Source: Nitrospiraceae bacterium
GTDB lineage: Bacteria; Nitrospirota; Nitrospiria; Nitrospirales; Nitrospiraceae
Direction: 5' to 3'
Assembly: GCA_013140715.1 (NCBI GenBank)
Contig: JABFSG010000043.1
Coordinates: 1-38,341, forward strand
DNA length: 38,341 nt
Positions 34,905 through 38,341 of this stretch are shown piece after piece. The position numbers and the translations under genes are program-made. Each line of letters begins with the position of its first letter. The stretch's first letter is position 1. The notes below the pieces were generated by a model that saw only the letters and a list, made by a program, of their open reading frames with translations, made no database searches and was not told the origin of the DNA.

Positions 34905-36215
34905 TTAGGATACGGTTGTCACGTAGTAGGTGAAGATGAGGGTCAGACAGGTTGTCGCAAGTGTCAGCCCTCCGACCCCCAAGGCCGCCACCTGCCACTG
35001 TAAGAGGGACAAGAGCTCCTTTTCGCTCCGGTCCGAGATGATGAACGCATGGTCTTGGCTGCTTCCGATGTATAGGCCGGAGGAGTTTTCGGCAGGTTTC
35101 TTTGTATCATGTTGTTCATGGGCGGTTCCGAGAACATAGACCTGCTCATCCGGCAGGATGAACGATTCTCGGCAACGTAAGGTATGGTTCCCCATCCATT
35201 GTTCGGTCGAAATCCCCAGTCGATTCAGGCCTGCAATGGTGGTGGGAGGTAAGTCTCCAAGCCAATTGCTTCGAGAGGTATGTTCGTCCGGCAAGATAAG
35301 CTCAGCACCTTGGGGCATGACGGGTACTCGGCCTGTTGCATCGCTCACAAAGAATGACTGTTCGGAGGTGCCCGTAGCAAGGGTTTCCCACCGTGCCGGC
35401 TGCTCTGAGCCTAACCGTTCTTCAACTGTATAGGAGTAGAAGACACAGAGAAGTCCGCTGAAGGGTGCGGAGAGGAGACCTTCCTCTGGTTGTGCTCGCC
35501 CACTGATCTCGACCAGCCCAAGAGCGAGCGAACGAATGGTCGAGGTCGGAATGTTTTCGATCCAGCGTTTCCGTCGGTGAATGGTCCATCCATAGATGAG
35601 GAGTCCAAGGCCTCCCATGCTACCGGCAGTCAGGTACAGCAGGGCTTGATCAGGCGGACGGATCCATTGAGCGCTGCTCGTTGTCTTACCGATCCCTGCG
35701 ACGAAAATGAGCCCGCCGATCACAAGGGCCAATCCGAAGAACAGGGTCCAGAACCACAGGCTCTGTCGGTTGGCTCCTGCCTTGTTCAACTGGGGCTGCT
35801 TGCGATGCGTGTCTCTGCTTGCGCTATGTCTCATTGCAGCTTGAGTGTAGAGCTCGGTCTCTTGGAGCTGGATAGGAACTGCAGCGCCTCGGTAGGTCTC
35901 ATTCAGACGAGTGAGGCTTCCGTGAGGCAGCCACCACCCGTGACAGGAATCGCAGCTGAGGAAGGACGTGTGAGATACAGTCTCAGACTCCATGTGATTC
36001 CCGCATCGAGGACAGAGTGTCTCTGTTCTGACCGCGACGCCTCCCGCGTCACCACTCGCCCGCGTCAGCGAGAGGTAATCTTCCACGAAAAAATTCACCT
36101 CTCCCACATCGAGCCAAAGTCCGTGTCCCGAGATACAGACATCGAGCCCCGGACCCTGGTTTGTCGGAACCTCAATCAGGTCCTCTTGGCAATCGAGACA
36201 TTTCATGGTGAGCAT
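34905..36215 (-). CDS. Zinc-ribbon and GIDE-domain membrane protein
   Basis: A 436-aa protein. The N-terminus has two TFIIB-type zinc ribbons (CLDCQEDL ... GHGLWLD and CPRCGNHM ... CDSCHGWWLPHG, about residues 5-100). A membrane helix follows (WTLFFGLALVIGGLIFVAGI), then another (TAGSMGGLGLLIYGWTI). A GIDE domain comes next: LSAPFSGLLCVFYSYTVEE, WETLATG, FFVSDATGRVPVMPQGAELI, the family pattern also found in the outer domain of eukaryotic mitochondrial MULAN. A C-terminal membrane helix ends it. GIDE may bind or modify lipid or protein partners; no RING domain is present. It is first in the operon with lemA. The start may be 36206 if the leader is as short as it looks. Confidence 0.8.
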   Translation of the reverse strand: MLTMKCLDCQEDLIEVPTNQGPGLDVCISGHGLWLDVGEVNFFVEDYLSLTRASGDAGGVAVRTETLCPRCGNHMESETVSHTSFLSCDSCHGWWLPHGSLTRLNETYRGAAVPIQLQETELYTQAAMRHSASRDTHRKQPQLNKAGANRQSLWFWTLFFGLALVIGGLIFVAGIGKTTSSAQWIRPPDQALLYLTAGSMGGLGLLIYGWTIHRRKRWIENIPTSTIRSLALGLVEISGRAQPEEGLLSAPFSGLLCVFYSYTVEERLGSEQPARWETLATGTSEQSFFVSDATGRVPVMPQGAELILPDEHTSRSNWLGDLPPTTIAGLNRLGISTEQWMGNHTLRCRESFILPDEQVYVLGTAHEQHDTKKPAENSSGLYIGSSQDHAFIISDRSEKELLSLLQWQVAALGVGGLTLATTCLTLIFTYYVTTVS

Positions 36216-36224
36216 GGTCTTCAA

Positions 36225-36252
36225 ACTGTAGCAAGAATCGGGCAGGTGTCAA
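36225..36252 (-). promoter_or_regulatory. Promoter of the GIDE-lemA operon
   Basis: On the minus strand, TTGACA, a 16-base spacer and TACAGT. Transcription would start near 36218, leaving only a few bases before the ATG at 36215 or about 12 before the ATG at 36206. Confidence 0.55.
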
Positions 36253-36379
36253 CGAAAGTCACGTGTAACTACATTGAAAGAAAGAGTTTTTTGCAAGGTC
36301 ATCAGCGAGCGAGGAGTGAGAGTAGCGGCCTGGTTGGTTCTCTATGCTCACGGAACCCCCACGATGAAAAGAACGGGAA

Positions 36380-36464
36380 GGACACCCACGTTGGTCCTAT
36401 GCTCCCGGAACGCGCGCTCTGAGAAGGGCCTGTTCGACGGCCGCAGGTAGACCAACATGGTGCC
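36380..36464 (+). repeat. Family B structured hairpin element, copy B5
   Basis: The outer arms GGACACCCACGTTGGTCCTA and TAGACCAACATGGTGCC pair with small bulges. Inside, ATGCTCCCGGAACGCGCG and CCTGTTCGACGGCCGCAG flank the apical hairpin CTCT-GAGA-AGGG. A weaker echo of the core (TATGCTCACGGAACC) lies at 36342-36357. No gene is visible in 36253-36680 apart from these repeats. Confidence 0.75.
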
Positions 36465-36680
36465 ATTTAAAAAGAGGGCAAACAAATGAGCTTGGAAGAA
36501 TCAATTGTGGTTGCTCCATGGGCGCAGTGGGGCCAGCAAGAGTGGTCTCACTCGGAGAGGGTTACTGATAAAAATAAACCTCTCCATCATGACCATTTCG
36601 CTTTCCAAGTTCGGGTGCTTTCTATGAGGAAAAGGGGTATTCTTCTTCGCCACTTGTGAGACTGAGGACTTCAACCGACA

Positions 36681-38341
36681 ATGAGCCAACCTGAAGCCTT
36701 CTCCCGCATTCTCATCGACAAAGCTTTAGAATTCAGCGGGTGGGATTTACTGAACCACCAGCAAATCCAATTCGAGCTGCATACGGGGAACGGGCGAGCG
36801 GACTACCTGCTCAAAGACAGCCTCGGCAGGGTGCTCTGTGTGCTTGAAGCGAAGCGCGAAGGCTTCGACCCCTACGATGCCAAGGAGCAGGCCCGTGGCT
36901 ATGCCGAAAATCTCAAAGCCCCGTTCATCATTCTCTCCAACGGTCGAGAACATTGGTTTTGGAACTACGAGCGGGCCGACCAGCGTGATGCCTACCGCAT
37001 CGAGCGTCTGCCCTCGCGGGAAGACCTCGAACGGGTCCGGTTAAAGAATCTTCAACCGCCTCGTCCCCTCGAAAGCGAGATTGTCACCCCCGAATACCTC
37101 CGTCACCTCAAGCATGACCTTACGCTGAGGCGCTACCAGATTCGGGCGATGGACGAGATTGCCCGGCTCTTCGATGCTAAAGGTCTCCGCAAGTTCCTCC
37201 TCGAAATGGCCACCGGAACGGGTAAGACGTTACTCTGCGCCGCGCTTATCCGTCGCTTTCTAGTGAGCCGCAATGCTGAGCGCGTCCTATTCATAGTGGA
37301 CCGCATCGAACTTGCGAAGCAGACCATCGAAGACTTCGCCGTTGTGCTACCGGAGTTCAAGCCGGTGATTTATAAGACAGCCCGCCGTACGGGCGAACTC
37401 CTCGGCGCCTCAGTGGTCGTGGCCACTATTCAATCGCTCATGACCGATCGCCGTTACCGCGAAGAGTTCACGCCGTTTTATTTCGACCTCGTCATCAACG
37501 ATGAAGCCCACCGTTCCATCTATGGCGACGCCCGCGAAGTCGTCCAATTCTTCCAAGCTACGCGCATCGGTCTTACGGCTACGCCCAAGGCTTATCTCAA
37601 GAACATCAACATGGAGCAATTAGCGGAAGAGAACCCCCAGGCGCTGGAAGCTCGTCAGTTGCGCGACACCTATCACTACTTCGGCTGCAAGCCGGGCTTC
37701 CCGACGTATCGCTACGACATTATTGATGCCGTCAAAGATCCCGAAGGCCCGTTCCTCTGCCTGCCGAAGATTTTCGACCTTCGCTCCGACATCACGACGA
37801 AGGCGCTCGCCGAATCCGGCTGGGCAGTCGTCGTCAGCGAGCAGGAGGAGAGCTTCAAAATCCAGGATTTAGAAAAGAAGATTTTCACGCCCACTCGTAA
37901 CCGTCTCATGTGCGAAGCTTTTCTCAAGGAAGCGCAGAAAGATCCCGCTGGAGCGATTGGCAAATCCATCGTTTTCGCTGTGAACCAGACGCATGCGACC
38001 AACCTCACAAAGATTTTCAACGAGTTGCAGCCTGGCATCGCGCTAACCATCACGTCACGCATTCCTGACGCCTCTTCGTTCGCCAAAGAATTCCGCGACG
38101 GCAAACGCGCCGAGCGCATTGCGGTGTCCGTGGACATGCTCTCCACCGGCTACAACTGCCGCGACCTGCTCAACATTGGCCTCTTTCGCCCGGTCTTCTC
38201 GCCGACGGAATACATTCAGATCAAAGGACGAGGCACTCGCCTCTTTACCTTTACCATCGGCCACACTGCCTATGAAAAGTCCTGCTTCTTTCTTTTAGAC
38301 TTCTGCGCCGTCGCGGAATACTTTGAGGAGCAATACGATTA
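36681..38341 (+). CDS. hsdR: Type I restriction enzyme R subunit, EcoEI-like (partial, C-terminus beyond window)
   Basis: The first 553 residues of a restriction helicase-nuclease; the frame is still open at the window edge. The nuclease site is GRADYLL ... VLEAKR, with Asp41, Glu56 and Lys58 in the PD-(D/E)xK pattern. The SF2 helicase motor has Walker A MATGTGKT (176-183), DEAH (274-277), TATP (299-302) and later motifs STGYNCRDLLNIGLFRP and QIKGRGTR. This matches the HsdR/EcoEI R group, which cleaves DNA after translocation when the site is unmethylated. The start ATG has only a distant GAGG. Methylase and specificity genes would be expected beyond the edge. Confidence 0.9.
   Translation, partial: MSQPEAFSRILIDKALEFSGWDLLNHQQIQFELHTGNGRADYLLKDSLGRVLCVLEAKREGFDPYDAKEQARGYAENLKAPFIILSNGREHWFWNYERADQRDAYRIERLPSREDLERVRLKNLQPPRPLESEIVTPEYLRHLKHDLTLRRYQIRAMDEIARLFDAKGLRKFLLEMATGTGKTLLCAALIRRFLVSRNAERVLFIVDRIELAKQTIEDFAVVLPEFKPVIYKTARRTGELLGASVVVATIQSLMTDRRYREEFTPFYFDLVINDEAHRSIYGDAREVVQFFQATRIGLTATPKAYLKNINMEQLAEENPQALEARQLRDTYHYFGCKPGFPTYRYDIIDAVKDPEGPFLCLPKIFDLRSDITTKALAESGWAVVVSEQEESFKIQDLEKKIFTPTRNRLMCEAFLKEAQKDPAGAIGKSIVFAVNQTHATNLTKIFNELQPGIALTITSRIPDASSFAKEFRDGKRAERIAVSVDMLSTGYNCRDLLNIGLFRPVFSPTEYIQIKGRGTRLFTFTIGHTAYEKSCFFLLDFCAVAEYFEEQYD

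Noticed and set aside
36486-36659. A 57-codon frame starting MSLEESIVVAPWAQ with GAGG upstream
   Set aside because: The ribosome site and ATG are tempting, but part of the frame is a B-element echo (ATGGGCGCAGTGGGG) and the composition is not typical of a protein. I leave it as doubtful.

Overview
The window reads as one chromosomal segment of a Gram-negative, GC-rich bacterium. LspA, UppP, lipoprotein signal peptides, MacA/MacB-like export genes and a LolCDE/FtsX-like system imply an outer membrane. Gene content together with dense families of intergenic palindromes is most like Nitrospira (phylum Nitrospirota). That taxonomic call is inference from general resemblance, not a database result.

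Layout. 1-4050: small metabolic or hypothetical genes (GFA-family enzyme, a Cys/His-rich 80-aa protein, PhoD-like phosphatase lipoprotein, two small unknowns, YnfA). 4050-8320: truncated haemoglobin and three paralogous exported ankyrin-repeat proteins, interleaved with repeats. 8320-10500: TPR protein, an Asp-less receiver and a YgfZ-type protein, all on the minus strand. 10500-13750: thiamin locus, with a promoter, TPP riboswitch and terminator in front of thiC, then a His-type Thi4. 14100-20220: nadA, ileS-lspA (TGATG overlap), a DUF2024 protein and uppP. 20360-24910: a coiled-coil/HhH lipoprotein, then macA, an ABC ATPase and a macB-like permease. 24960-27620: HD-GYP protein and an unusual HTH-MraZ-RusA operon. 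27640-33905: comF-fmdB, then an ABC ATPase overlapping a class 1A dihydroorotate dehydrogenase, a LuxR-type regulator and a large FtsX-type permease. 34290-36250: a LemA and zinc-ribbon/GIDE membrane-protein operon. 36681-end: the N-terminal 553 residues of a type I restriction (HsdR/EcoEI-like) subunit, cut by the window edge.

The most striking feature is not a protein. At least three dispersed families of intergenic palindromes occupy most of the gaps. Family A (eight sites) is a 120-235 bp element with AGGATGCT...AGCATCCT terminal inverted repeats, in short and long forms. Family C (three sites) is a T/G-rich to A/C-rich long hairpin. Family B (five full copies plus fragments) has a conserved two-part core (about TGCTCGCGCAACGCGC ... 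CTCGTTGGACGCGCGCAG). In every copy the core is held between an outer stem and an apical stem that differ completely in sequence from copy to copy yet remain complementary. That pattern implies selection on a folded RNA or single-stranded DNA, and it is my lead candidate for an undescribed element. Several elements lie directly against start or stop codons and so probably shape expression of the genes listed here.
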